Positions 50,571 to 60,739 are shown, numbered from the stretch's first letter. The stretch: 64,000 bases of DNA from Paulinella micropora (GCA_009731375.1 BJOX01000023.1:387677-451676); one strand, 5' to 3'. The notes: generated by a model not told the origin, from the letters alone. Program-made: numbers and translations.

Positions 50571-50693
50571 GGACAAGTATACACTCGAGCTCCGCGAGCT
50601 TAACGTGACTGTTCATGACAACTACATTATAGTAGTTGAAAACACCCTTGTGAAGCTCAATTTGAAGAACAAAATTTGTGCTGAAGGGGCTGC

Positions 50694-50697
<4 letters not shown>
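50571..50697 (+). pseudogene. LRR exon fragment cut by GA repeat, copy 3
   Basis: Follows 'tgatgtgcag' and the hairpin at 50521-50542, and reads YTLELRELNVTVHDNY .. NTLVKLNLKNKICAEGAAS before (GA)n. It is the least altered of the three copies. Confidence 0.6.
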
Positions 50698-50751
<54 letters not shown>

Positions 50752-51115
50752 AATACAATATATAGCTGGTAGCATTGAAGTGATGCATACGTGAATATGT
50801 TGGCATGTTGAATACGAATGGTGCCTATGAGCACATATCCATGTGTATGAATATGTGCGTATATGCATGTCTGTTGTTTGGGTATGTGGGTGGATGGAGA
50901 AAGAGAGAGAAAGACAGAGAGAGACAAAGAGACAGAGACAGACCGAGAGAGAGAGAAAGAGACAGAGAGAGAGATAGAGAGGGGGGGAAAAAAAAGGGGG
51001 GGGGGGGGAGAGAGAGAGAGAGAGAGGAGAGAGATAGAAAGAGAGCGAGCGAGAGAAAGAGAGAGAGAGAGAGCGAGTGTGAGAGAGAGAGAGAGAGCAG
51101 ATGAAATACTTTTTG
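50698..51115. repeat. (GA)n arrays and intron copy
   Basis: (GA)n at 50697-50748 and 50895-51105, with the shared intron block at 50776-50900. A short poly-G run with 'aaaaaa' occurs at 50982-51009. Confidence 0.9.
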
Positions 51116-51183
51116 TGTAACGTTCGACAGAAAACAATAAGCATTCCCAATATGTGTGTATGTCGGCACATGCATTTTTCAAA

Positions 51184-51440
51184 ATGTTATCTTACTGAGG
51201 TGTAAATTGACCTTCAAGAATTCAGCCAAAATGGCCGCTCCTGCAGGCCCCAACGAGGCTGATGATAGCTTTAGCTCTGTTTTCTTGCTGTCCCGTAGTG
51301 AATCAAGCGGAATCTCACACATCTCTTTGGTGAGGGGATTTTGCTTGGCCACTGACGCCAAAGCTGAGCCGTTTTCACGCTCAAGTTATTGTATCGCAGA
51401 TCCTGACGTAAGGCTTGGATGGTCCTGCAAATTAGGTCAA
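51184..51440 (-). pseudogene. Inverted copy of the LRR exon with a 2-base deletion
   Basis: Minus strand from 'taatttgcag': DHPSLTS, then a shift where 'cttcagtggatctgcg' has become 'cgtcaggatctgcg', then ALASVAKQNPLTKEMCEI .. GPAGAAILAEFLK in the expected frame. It is the reverse of 48033-48248 and flanked by the reverse of its downstream DNA (51115-51183). Confidence 0.7.
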
Positions 51441-51484
51441 CCAGAGCATCCAGCGCATATTCATTCAAGGAGGCTGGATCAAAC

Positions 51485-51510
51485 ACAACACACACACACA
51501 CACACATAAC

Positions 51511-51566
<56 letters not shown>

Positions 51567-51731
51567 ATATTATGTGAGTATATTGACATGTTCTGTATGA
51601 TTAGTACGTATGAGCACATATAAATGTGTATGTATGATATGTATATGTGTACATGTGTATATGCATGTTTTGGGAAGGTGAGTTGTGAGTGTGAGAGAGA
51701 GGGAGAAAGAGAGAAGAGAGGGTGGGAAAGT

Positions 51732-51772
<41 letters not shown>

Positions 51773-51873
51773 AGGAGACAAGAAGCTAAGAGAGAGGAGA
51801 GATCGAGAGAGGAGAGACCGAGAGAGATGAGAGGGAGGAAGAGTGAGAAGAGAAACTGAGAGGAGAGAGAGCG

Positions 51874-51904
<31 letters not shown>

Positions 51905-51967
51905 GAGAAAGAGAGAGAGAGAGAAAGAGAGGAGAGACAAGAAGCTGAGAGAGGAGAGACAAAAAGC

Positions 51968-52005
<38 letters not shown>
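51485..52005. repeat. CA, TA and GA arrays
   Basis: (CA)n at 51485-51525, (TA)n at 51527-51560, an inverted block at 51565-51690, and (GA)n at 51690-52003 with 'gacaagaagctaagag' repeats. No gene. Confidence 0.9.
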
Positions 52006-52006
<1 letters not shown>

Positions 52007-52241
52007 CACCTGTTAGACCTGTACCAAACACCAACATTTCATAAATATTACAGTCCGTTGTCTCACAATGGCTGTAGTCCTGACCTGAAGGAGTAATGTC
52101 TTTATGTATGTATAGTCTGTGAGACCTGCAGTCCCTTAGCGAGTGCAATAGCGCCAGTGTCTCCCAGATTTTTGTTTTGGAAATCGAGCGAGTCGCCTTT
52201 ATAGTTGGCCTATTCAGAACAGATACCCATGCGCAACACAC
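52006..52241 (-). CDS. Possible exon of unknown protein
   Basis: Minus-strand frame with WETLALLHSLRDCRSHRLYI and IYEMLVFGTGLTG, ending at a plausible donor ('taacag' then 'gtgaat') at about 52010. No acceptor or family is recognised, and it may be a chance frame. Confidence 0.2.
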
Positions 52242-52624
52242 TATTTCACAATGAACACAAACAAGAAGTGAAAGCTTCCAGTGAATTCGAAAAAGTTACA
52301 ACAACAAAAAAAAGAAGGCAGAAGGCAATTAACAGATTAAAAAAAAAAAAAAAAAAACCAAAAAGAACTAGAGAAAGATAACTTAACAGACCACATAATG
52401 AGTGAGCTCATGGTGTTTTCCCACATTCAAGATTGCCAAAGCCGCCTTCATTATGTTGTCGCTGTTGTCGACCTTACGTCCCTTTCGTCGAAGAGAAACC
52501 CGTTGAAATTTCGACAAATGCTAACCCTAAAAACCCGAACACAATCTCCTCAAAACCATCCCATCCACAAATATCTTTTCACCACAAACTGACAAACTGA
52601 CAACACTGTTAACGTCTTACTAGC

Positions 52625-52745
52625 ATCTGCTTCGGGCGAGATGTGTGTTAAGCACAGAGTCAATGTTAGCAGCAGCAATCGTTTTGTCGTCTGTTCGAAA
52701 AATCTGCAGGTTGAACTCAAAAAAGTTTTTGGTGTAAAGCGGCGT
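52625..52745 (-). pseudogene. Fragment of the TDDKTIAAA family gene
   Basis: Minus-strand FNLQIFRTDDKTIAAAN .. THLA matches the C-terminal end of the gene at 55408-55842 (MEIFLTDDKTIAAAMTLCL). At DNA level, 52626-52720 and 55440-55530 align along most of their length. The fragment abuts the Ser repeat of the next gene without a 5' part, so the junction is a rearrangement. Confidence 0.6.
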
Positions 52746-52749
52746 CCGC

Positions 52750-55214
52750 GTCGAGCTCAGTGTCCATGTCAAGCTCGGCGTCCGCGTCGAGCTCAATGTC
52801 CGTGTCAAGCTAGGTGTCAATGTCAAGCTCAGTGTCAGTGTCGAGCTCGGCGTCCGCGTCAAGCTCTGTGTCAGTGTCAAGCTCTGCGTCCGCGTCAAGC
52901 TCAGTGTCAGTGTCAAGCTCGGCGTCCGCGTCGAGCTCAGTTTCCGTGTCAAGCTCTGTGTCCGTGTCAAGCTCAGTGTCAGTGTCAAGCTCGTCGTCCG
53001 TGTCAGATTCGCCGAGCCCCAAGTGCCCCGCACTGCTGGTGGTCAAAGTCAGCGCGGCCGGCGGAATATGTCAACTACCGTTGGGCGGGGTCCAGGCGCG
53101 GCGCCGCCGGGGGGTGCAGCAACAGCAACAGCAGCCCCCAGGGTTCGAGGTGGACTGGGGCGACGGCTCGTGGCCCGAGCAGTGTTACAACAATGGCTCG
53201 CTCTGCCGCCACGTGTACGCGTCGGCGAGAGATTACAGCGTGAGCCTGGCGGGGCCTGCCCTGGGCTGGAGCATGCTGTACGCACCTACGACGGTTTGTC
53301 GCGACGCATACACGGGCGCCTGGTCAGATGGCTGGGGCAAAACTTGCCTGCAGTACGCGGGGGAGAAAGCCAGGGTCTTTACATCCTGTAGCTCCATTCA
53401 AAACAATAACAATATATGTGTTCGTGGTACCTGAACTCCTGGGGCCCGCTGGGGCAGAACGCGACCAGCGTCTGCTGCAGTTGCGGGGGCGGCAAACAGC
53501 AGACGAGGGAGGACCCTGCTGCAGTGTTGACAGCCATCCACGCCTGGGGCGAGATCGAGCTGCACCCGACTGCCGGGCGGCACCTTCAAAACCTGGCGGC
53601 GCTGGCGCACGTGGCGCCGCTGCCTGCCAGCCCGGGGCTGACTTCTCTGTACCGCTCGTTCAGATGGCTAGACGCGCTGGCCGGGCCGCTTGACGTGTCG
53701 GCGCTCGACACGCGCCAGGTACAGGACCTGAGCTACGTGTTCGCCGAGTCGTTCCTGCTGGAGCGCTCGGGCTCTCCAGCTGGGACTTGTAGGCGGCGCA
53801 AGACATGTCATTTGCCTTTGCCGCTACCAATGGCAGCTTTGCCGGAATCGAGGGCTGGCGCACCAGCTCGCTCGTCAACCTGACTGCTGCCTTTTTGGAC
53901 GCGGTGGGCTTTGACGGCGACCTGCGCGGCTGGGACGCGTCGCAGCTGCTCGACTACAGTCTGCTGCTGCGCGGCGCCTCGCGCTACAGCCACGACCTGT
54001 CGGTCTGGCTGCAGTCGGCACCCGCCGACTACACGCAGCTCTGCTGCGTGCAGGCCCTGCAGTGCACGCGGCGGCAGCGGCTCTCGGGCTTGGGCTGCGA
54101 CCAGGACCTGGTCCTCCTTTACAGGTGCTCGGGAATTTCGGTCGGGGTAGTTTACCTCAACCCCGGCGTGCCAGGGCGCAACGGCTTGACCGTTGGGACG
54201 CACGACTTCCAAGCAGATTTTGGCACGGGCGATGGTTTCGTTAATTGCAGCCAGGCGCCGGGCGTCGCCAGCTGCACCACGCCCACTCCGTGCCCCTCCA
54301 CGTTCGACGGGCGCACTCTGCGCATCCGGGGCGTGCTGGAGGGGCTGCTGAGTTTTACCCGCGATGACATCAGGATACAGGCTGTGTACTCCTGGGGCCA
54401 GGTCAGCGTCACGACCAGGCGTTCGTCCTGGTACCCCAGCTCCCCAGCGCGGCCCTGGTATAACGGCTTGTTCTACAATGATGTGAGTGGGGGGATATGG
54501 CCGGGAATCCTTGACGTACCTGGCGCACACGGTGGGCATCAACGCCCTGAAGCACGTCGACGACTTCGGTTACATGTTCCAGGCCCTGGAGGACCTCACG
54601 GGCGACCTCAGCTACCTCGGCGCCAACCTGCGGGGCAGCCTCGAGGGCATCCTGTGGGGTGCGTGGTCCTTCAACCAGCCGCTGTACTGGAACACCACCG
54701 GCGCCACCTCGCTGAGAAATGCTTTCCGGGGCACGCGCGCCTTCAACTCGGACGCGAGCGCGCTGGACACCTCGGCCGTGCAAAGCTTTTCCAGGTTCTT
54801 CCACAGCGCCCGCGACCTCAACCAGCCACTGAACGTCTGGGACACACGCAGCCTGCAGTACGCGACCCGTGCTTTCTACGACACGCGCGACTTCAACCAA
54901 GACCTCAGCGGCTGGGATATGTCGCGCGTCACACAGATGACCAGCATCTTCCAGTACGCAAGGGCCTTCAACCAGCCGCTGAGCGGCTGGAACGTCTCTT
55001 CGCTAATGCCAGGACACGAAATCTTTGGAGACAACCGCTGGCTCTTCGACTGCGCTCCTTCAATCAAGACCTCAGTGCCTGGAACGTACCTGCGCTGTTC
55101 CTGGTCAATTGCAAGGATTTTGTGCAGTCTGAATATTTCACGTTTGCGCAGCTGCCCCGGACCGGCTGCCAGAGCTACGTCCAAGAAAGCTTCGCCACCA
55201 GCAACAACATATAA
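52750..55214 (+). CDS. BspA-like (DUF285) surface protein, broken frame
   Basis: Plus-strand relative of copies A and C. In order: Ser repeat (SVSVSSSASASS), a PKD-like domain (FEVDWGDGSWPEQC .. CRHVY), a Cys-rich module (DGWGKTCLQY .. NATSVCCSCGGG) of a type common in protist surface proteins, then many DUF285 repeats (LDTRQVQDLSYVFAESF, GWDASQLLDYS, AFNQPLSGWNVSSL, SFNQDLSAWNVPALF), ending SYVQESFATSNNI and TAA. One-base shifts are needed near 53410, 53770, 54490 and 55030, and a TAG at about 53789 sits inside a repeat (SSWDL, TAG, AAQDM). No signal peptide is found; the 5' end is truncated. Probably a pseudogene, or a gene with sequence errors. Confidence 0.6.
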
Positions 55215-55407
55215 ACACGCGAGGCCTGTCCAAGCGACCCTTGGTGGACAGAAATTGAGCACCTTTCAGCCCGCGTATTACTCGGGGGCTGGTAGAAATT
55301 CTAGGTTCAAGCAAGCTTTGGTTAAAAATCGTTAGCAGGCTCGCCAAAAAACCTTCAAAACAAAAATCTGAATTTTTAATCATGTGATCGTTATTCATTA
55401 AATACAG
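55215..55407. other. AT-rich 3' spacer between convergent genes
   Basis: Short spacer, AT-richer than both neighbours, with 'gaatttttaatcatg' and 'cattaaatacagttaa'. It is likely the shared 3' UTR region. Confidence 0.5.
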
Positions 55408-55842
55408 TTAACGCCGAACTCGTTTGTAGACCCCACTGCCAGCCGCTTCGGGCGCGAGGTGTGTTAAGCACAGGGTCATAGCAGCAGCAATCGTTTTGTC
55501 GTCCGTTAGAAAAATCTCCATGTTGTACACACATTTTCGGATTCCATTCCTGGCCTTTAAAACTACCTTCCAACATTCCATTTGGTCCTCATCGCCGAGG
55601 GCCATATCGCTTCTGGCGTTTTGGATAAACTCAAACAGGCTTCGGTGATCTATGTCATCCGAGCTTCCCGCGTCCTCCTGCGGGCCCGGGGCCGCCGCGG
55701 CGGGGTGGTCGGCGCGCGCTGTCGTCAGCTGTGGCTGGAGTGCTGGTGCTGCTGCCGCGGTACTGGGCACGTGGGGCTCCAGAAGCTGTCGTTCCTTCCT
55801 CCCCGGCCGGCCGCCTGCGGGCGCATACAACCAATACAGCAC
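55408..55842 (-). CDS. Small protein of a local family (ECWK / TDDKTIAAA)
   Basis: A 144-codon frame with a Pro/Ala-rich N-terminal third, then a compact domain: LFEFIQNARSDMALGDEDQ, MECWKVVLKARNGIRKC, MEIFLTDDKTIAAAMTLCL. A relative at 56302-56463 shares LYDWAKEF .. DHTECWAKL, and a third fragment is at 52625. The frame may start further upstream, because 56036-55850 reads ALCEFIQRQEQF in another frame. The family is unknown to me. It ends in TAA. Confidence 0.45.
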   Translation of the reverse strand: MLYWLYAPAGGRPGRKERQLLEPHVPSTAAAAPALQPQLTTARADHPAAAAPGPQEDAGSSDDIDHRSLFEFIQNARSDMALGDEDQMECWKVVLKARNGIRKCVYNMEIFLTDDKTIAAAMTLCLTHLAPEAAGSGVYKRVRR

Positions 55843-55849
55843 TTGAGCA

Positions 55850-56060
55850 GCGCGGAACGCTTCTTTATCCCGTGGGAGGCGTTGGTGTAGTGTCGCCGCG
55901 AGCCTGTGTGTACAAGGCCGGCGACGACGACGTTGGCATCGCTGGCAGTCCTGGCAAGCGTATCCCAGTAGGTCTCAGTCCCGGGCGCCGCCGGGGTAGG
56001 CTTGAATTGCTCTTGCCTCTGGATGAATTCACACAAAGCCTATACGTCAGGGAGTTCAAT
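55850..56060 (-). CDS. Further piece of the ECWK family, TAG-interrupted
   Basis: Minus-strand AAAIELPDV, TAG, ALCEFIQRQEQFKPTPAA .. YWDTLARTASDANVVVAG. The piece after the TAG resembles the start of the 55408 protein domain (L.EFIQ). Either an upstream exon of that gene or another paralogue. Confidence 0.3.
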
Positions 56061-56301
56061 GGCTGCGGCGGCCGTATGCGGCTCGCGGGGGGGGCGGCAG
56101 CGTGTCCCGCCCTGAGCGGGCTGGGGTAGACTGCGGGGGTCCGGCGCCGGCAGCCCTCCTCTTATGCTCCAAAGTCTTGATATGCCGTCTGGAGAATTGC
56201 TGCGCAGAGTACCATGTCTTCGTCCTGACGACATGGCCCCAAGAAATACATGCCCAGAGCTAGAGAGAAAGCAAGAAAAACAAGACAGGCTGCAAGCGTA
56301 C

Positions 56302-56463
56302 CTGCGCAAACGCTTGTAATGTACCCCCGCCGGAACTAAAAAATAAATCGAGTTTAGCCCAACATTCAGTGTGATCCTGGCCCTCCACGTGCGTAGTCCT
56401 GTTTGAGGCAGTAAATTCTTTGGCCCAGTCGTATAGTTGGCGATTGGTACTGTCTTGCGTCAT
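56302..56463 (-). CDS. ECWK family, exon with donor
   Basis: ATG 56463 opens 54 codons (TNRQLYDWAKEFTAS .. GQDHTECWAKLDLFF .. LQAFAQ), ending at a donor ('gcgcag' then 'gtacgc'). It is similar to the 55408 gene. The next exon to the left is not identified, though 55850-56060 is a candidate. Confidence 0.4.
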
Positions 56464-56539
56464 GATGGCGACAAGCCTGTTTACGTACAACCAAACACAG
56501 TATAACGTCCGCTGGGCTTTGCTGTGAGCACGAATTATC

Positions 56540-56760
56540 TTAGCCCCCCTCATCTTTCCCCTCCCTCCTTCCCCTGCTTCTGGAGCCCCCCTGGGCTCAG
56601 GGAAGTGGAGAGGGGAGGGCGGCAGAAAGAATTTTTGGATACAGGGGGGGGGGGGGGGGCCCCCCCCCCCTTCCCCCCCCCCCTTTTTTTCCCCCCCCCC
56701 CCCCCNNNNNNNNNNNNNNNNNGGAAGGGGGGGGGGGGGAGGGGAAGGGGGGAGGTGGTC
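56540..56760. repeat. Poly-G/poly-C stretch with gap
   Basis: G-run directly followed by a C-run and the gap 56706-56722, a potential strong hairpin or misassembled homopolymer. No gene. Confidence 0.8.
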
Positions 56761-56791
56761 TATTAGAAAGTCATGTGTGTTCCTGTAGCAT

Positions 56792-57370
56792 ATGCGACGG
56801 CGCCGAGATTCAGGCGACGGAGCGGCCGCCCTGGCTCCGCTGCCCTTGAAGCGTTGTAGGCACAGCGCCGCTAGCATCAAGATTCATGTGGTAGTGACCA
56901 CGTCGGGGCTTGCCGATCGCTGTTTACCAGCGCTGGCCCGTGCGGTGATGGGCGCGGAGGAAACCGAGGGGCACAGCTGGCATATCCCTGAGTGCGAGGC
57001 AAGATCCCCCGCGCTGGAGGGCCTGAAGCAGCGGTTGGTACGGCGCCAGGAGAGACAGCTTGGTGCGGTCGAGTGGGGGGAGGCGTGTGTACGGTCGCTG
57101 GAACAGCCTAGATACTTTCTAGCACAGTTCAAGCAGGACTTTGACGTGATCGTGGTAGACGTGGGGTGCAGGGGGCTGCCTCAGTCCATCGGGCGCCTCA
57201 GCGAGCTGGAGATCCTGTTTAAGCAGCGCGAATTACCCCGATTTGCGCGGCTGTGTTTTGAGGTGTTGGGGCCTGGTTGCGATCTGCACACTACTCCCAG
57301 CGCAGCGCGCCGAGAGTTTGAACAATGGGTGACGTTCAGGCGCGCGGTCGCTATCCGCCTGGACTCATAG
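56792..57370 (+). CDS. Unknown protein with Rossmann-like strands; may fuse to F-box frame
   Basis: ATG 56792 to TAG 57368-57370, 192 codons. Strand-like segments (KIHVVVTTSGLAD, FDVIVVDVGCRGLPQSIG) suggest an alpha/beta fold, but no motif fixes the function. After the TAG the same frame stays open (KRFCLLLGTQGPLAKL) straight into the F-box frame. If UAG is sense here, the two are one protein of about 390 residues; otherwise they are neighbouring genes 125 bp apart in the same frame. Confidence 0.45.
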   Translation: MRRRRDSGDGAAALAPLPLKRCRHSAASIKIHVVVTTSGLADRCLPALARAVMGAEETEGHSWHIPECEARSPALEGLKQRLVRRQERQLGAVEWGEACVRSLEQPRYFLAQFKQDFDVIVVDVGCRGLPQSIGRLSELEILFKQRELPRFARLCFEVLGPGCDLHTTPSAARREFEQWVTFRRAVAIRLDS

Positions 57371-57495
57371 CAAAAGCGTTTCTGTTTGCTGCTAGGGACA
57401 CAAGGCCCGTTGGCTAAGCTGCGACAGCGCGGGCAGCCGCTTGCTCTTTTTTTCAAGGCTCGCCTCTGCTGCCAAACCATACAGAGCTACCTACA

Positions 57496-58304
57496 AATGA
57501 GTCCCCCGAAAGAACCGGGGCCGGTAGTCGAGTCTCAACTGCACGCCGCTGTGTCTCCCGGGCCGGATTTGAAAGTGCTACAAGAAATTTTGGACAATAC
57601 TTGCGACCGCGGGTCGTTACGGGAGTGGTTTGAATACCTCTCTGGCTATTTTTTGATAGACATACCAAGCTGGCAGATGTCCTCCCTCCTGTTGCCCACG
57701 GAGGTTTTGGAGCACACCATCTCGTTCCTAGACGGCCGAGACGTGCTCGCGCTTGGCAGAACCTCGAGAGTTCTGGCACACCTCAGCGCCGAGGCCTGGG
57801 CAAGGGCTGCCAAACGCCTGGACATGGGCGCGAAGGACCTAGCCACAGAATACACATTGCCCGCACGCCACCAACAACCTAGCGAATGGAGCAGGCCTTC
57901 AGTGCTCTTTTGCAAATGCATTTTCCGCAACTCCAGGATCCGTGACAGCGTCGGTTAAGGTTAAGGTAAGCTACGACGAAAAAAGAATAATCGCTGAACC
58001 CTCGCTTCACGTGTGGAGGCCCGGAAACCCAAGCATAAAAGTACTCGAAGCGAGGCTGTATGCCTCCGACCAAGAAAGGACGAACAACCATTTAGAGTGG
58101 CGGGTTAAAGAACGCATCAAGATTTTCACAAGTGCAAAGACTTATCGCTTGCTCTCTCAGATTCTGGAGACAAAGGTGGATTTATCAACACCTTCAAGGG
58201 CCGAGCTTATACACTACCGGCACGATATTTACACAAAGCCTAACGAGCATCGGGGCACGCTTGGCTGCCTTCCCGGCGTAGAACCTCCCCCAGCCATGCG
58301 CTAG
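57496..58304 (+). CDS. F-box protein (frameshift near 57935)
   Basis: ATG 57496 (MSPPKEPGPVVE). About residues 70-115 form an F-box (LLPTEVLEHTISFLDGRD VLALGRTSRVL), the module that binds Skp1 in SCF ubiquitin ligases. The frame ends in TAA at 57958. One frame over, coding continues as SFANAFSATPGSVTASVK .. YDEKRIIAEPSLHVWRPG .. KTYRLLSQILETKVDL to TAG 58304, so a one-base shift around 57895-57935 is likely. Past that TAG, RQLCQTLSGKSESTLKTW continues to TGA near 58420. F-box identity is good; the C-terminal domain is unknown. Confidence 0.6.
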
Positions 58305-58420
58305 CGCCAACTTTGCCAAACTTTGTCGGGCAAGAGTGAAAGCACGCTAAAGACTTGGCTCGCAAAGCTCGATAGCGCCCCTCCCCCTCCCTCCCTCCCT
58401 CCCTTATTACTCTTCTGATC

Positions 58421-58919
58421 GGGATTTCTTCTGCTTCCTCCCCCGGGGAGGAAAGCCTTGTTCATAGTAATACTATCTGTTTTAGGGTTTGGACGGGCCT
58501 GTCCACCTCGCACCAAAATTGCACGGGTTTCTCGTCCTCTCCCTGGCTTTAATATGATACGGCCGAAACAGGCAGTACTCGCTCCGCCTCCCTGTAAATT
58601 GGCTTTTCTGGCTATATCACAGCAATCAAAGTGAGCGAGAAGGAAAAAAGAACACAAAAGAAAATAAAAAAAGGACAGTGAAAATGGGTGCGACGAACGT
58701 GGAGGAAGAAGGGGGAGGGACAGGGAGGGGGGGGGGGGGGGGGGGGGCATTTTTTTTTTCCTTTTTTNNNNNNNNNNNNNNNNNNNNNNNNNNNNNNNNN
58801 NNNNNNNNNCCCCCCCGCCCCCCCCCCCAAAAAAAAAACGAACGCTCTTGCTGTTCCCCCCTCCCCTGTCCCGTTCCTCTTCGTTCTGAGCTGCCAGTTG
58901 GCCTGGTCCTTCGTGAAAC
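58421..58919. other. Spacer with poly-G, gap and poly-C
   Basis: Gap 58768-58809 flanked by G-, T-, C- and A-runs. No gene supported; ORFs across the gap are artefacts. Confidence 0.6.
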
Positions 58920-59854
58920 ATGGTAGACAGCCCCGCGGCAGTGCACCTCGGGCTCGCCTCCGCCGCCGCGTTCATGTGCGGCATGGCGTGGCTGCTTTGC
59001 CTGCAACTGGGAGTCGACAGCGGACGGCGGCGGACCGCCGTGTTCACGACATTGCGCATCTGGTTCTAGACCGTAGCGCATGTGGCCGTTTTGCTGCTTC
59101 TCGGCGACGGGCAACCCTCACTGTGGCCAAGTGAATACCAATCACTGCTACTTCCGCTGGCCTGGCACGTGTGGCTAGAGTGCCTAGAACGCTACCCGCA
59201 CGGGCTGGGTCCTTTGGGCGCACGCAATCCGTGCCATGAAGTCAGGTTTCTGCGCCTAGCAGTGTGCGTAGCCTCGGCCGCGCTCGCTGTCGCCACAGAA
59301 AACTACTGGCCGCCCAGGGTCTTCCTGCTGATCGCACAGCTGTACGGCGCTTGGTTGCTCTTCAGCACCAACTCGCAGTTACGCCTGCTGCGGCGGTCGG
59401 TCGGGGCTGGCGTGGGCGACTTCGCGCGGCGCGCGCGAGCCGCGCGGGGTCTGTGCTGCTGCAGTGCCCCTCTGCATGCTGTGCGGTCCTGCACGCGTTC
59501 TACCTCGTGCTCTGGCTCTGGCTAGCGCTGTCGGGCGGCGGGTCGCGGCCTTCTGTAGGGTGGGCGTTAGGGTTTGTGTCCGTCCTGCTACCCACGCCGT
59601 GGGTCTACCTTGTGGCCTTACAGCTGCTGCAGAACCTGCAGCGTTTGCGTGCCGAGCCAAGGCTTTACATCAGGCCAACACAGGCTGTGCGTGTCCAGAG
59701 CGCGCCGCAGCAGGGGGCTTTTTGCCAGGACGTGGCGCAAGCCACGCCCAACATCGGCACAGAACTGGCGGGGGCCCGGGCAGGCCGCCCCGCTCCGAGC
59801 CTTCGTCCCGCGCAGCAAGCCTGCGGATCGATAGCCTGCGGGTCGATAGTCTGA
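58920..59854 (+). CDS. Multi-pass membrane protein (TAG and frameshift)
   Basis: ATG 58920 (MVDSPAAVHLGLASAAAF) with a first membrane segment (MCGMAWLLCLQLGV), a TAG at about 59067 (LRIWF, TAG, TVAHVAVLLLL), and further segments (RLAVCVASAALAVA, VFLLIAQLYGAWLLF). A one-base shift near 59455 then leads into HAFYLVLWLWLALS and LGFVSVLLPTPWVYLVALQ. The tail is soluble and ends SIACGSIV with TGA at 59854. Six or so hydrophobic segments in order suggest a single polytopic protein. No family recognised. Confidence 0.5.
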
Positions 59855-60022
59855 TGCGGGGTGCGTCGGGGACGCTGCCAATGGCAGCCTGGTCAGCGGG
59901 CGGTGCCTAGAGACGGGCGTTTTTGTGTAGACGTCAACGACCGCGCGCAGTCTCGGATGACCGCCACGAGCTGTCATTCTTGGAGAGAGATTGCGAAACG
60001 CCGAGCTACTGCGAATGATCAG
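59780..60022. repeat. Repeat partner of 62271-62490
   Basis: 59780-59946 is present in inverted orientation at 62271-62437 ('gtctacacaaaaacgcccgt' against 'acagaaacgcccgtctc', and 'atcgatagcctgcggg'). 59967-60022 is present in direct orientation at 62436-62490 ('gagctgtcattc' and 'ttgcgaaacgccgagctact'). Confidence 0.8.
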
Positions 60023-60232
60023 ACACAAAATCTGTTTTTATTTATGCAAAGGAAAGATCAGCCCGGGAAGACACCTGGTATCAGGGAACAAAAAAGGAAG
60101 GGCAGACAGAGATGGTTAAAATTTAATTATTAAAAAAAGGGAGAAGAGAGAGGGAGGCGAGAAGGGGGAGGAGGTGGTCTTGTCGCTACGTTCATTCCTG
60201 AGAGAGAAAAGCTCGCCCCTTTTTTAAAGTAC
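60023..60232. other. Short spacer
   Basis: Contains 'ttaattattaaaaaaagg' and purine-rich DNA, with no gene. It may be the promoter region of the next gene. Confidence 0.4.
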
Positions 60233-60604
60233 ATGCCTTCTTTGCCTTGCCCGCGTTGTCTCCGGAGCAGGCCCCGCTGCTCCACGGCCGAGCTGCTTGT
60301 GCGCGGCGAAGAAAAGCACAGCGCTTTTGTTGCACAGGTAGCCCTCCAGGAAATCGTTTTCTGGGCAGTGTTTTTGGAGTCGATCCGCTCTTGCTCAGAG
60401 CTGCAGACGATTTATCGGGCTAGTACCGAGCAAGCGGTGTGGAACAGTGCCAGACCGGAAGACAAAGAGATTGCCAACCAGCATTCCAAGGTCCAGAAAC
60501 GCGCGGGGCCCCGCGCTGAGCCCTGCTACACGCCGCTTGCCTGGCTCCGTTTCGGGGCCTGGGAACGCGCGCAAAAGACCTTTGAACAGAGGGTGCATCC
60601 TTAG
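60233..60604 (+). CDS. Unknown protein, perhaps to 60709
   Basis: ATG 60233 (MPSLPCPRCLRSRPR) to TAG 60602-60604, 123 codons, with helices (QEIVFWAVFLESIRSC, LQTIYRASTEQAVW). After the TAG the frame reads ICNCAQLEWLLPEPSAK and WDFLYCQHVKL to a TAA at about 60709, followed by 'tttaataaaagacc', a typical polyadenylation signal. The 3' UTR position suggests the TAA is the real stop and the TAG may be sense. CPRC at the start could be a zinc ligand pair. No family recognised. Confidence 0.45.
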   Translation: MPSLPCPRCLRSRPRCSTAELLVRGEEKHSAFVAQVALQEIVFWAVFLESIRSCSELQTIYRASTEQAVWNSARPEDKEIANQHSKVQKRAGPRAEPCYTPLAWLRFGAWERAQKTFEQRVHP

Positions 60605-60739
60605 ATCTGCAATTGTGCGCAGCTCGAGTGGCTCCTGCCTGAGCCCAGCGCGAAGCCCGTCTCCTCGGAAGTCTGGGACTTTCTCTACTGCCAACACGTT
60701 AAACTTTAAATCGTTACACAAAAAACGAGCCCTTTAATA

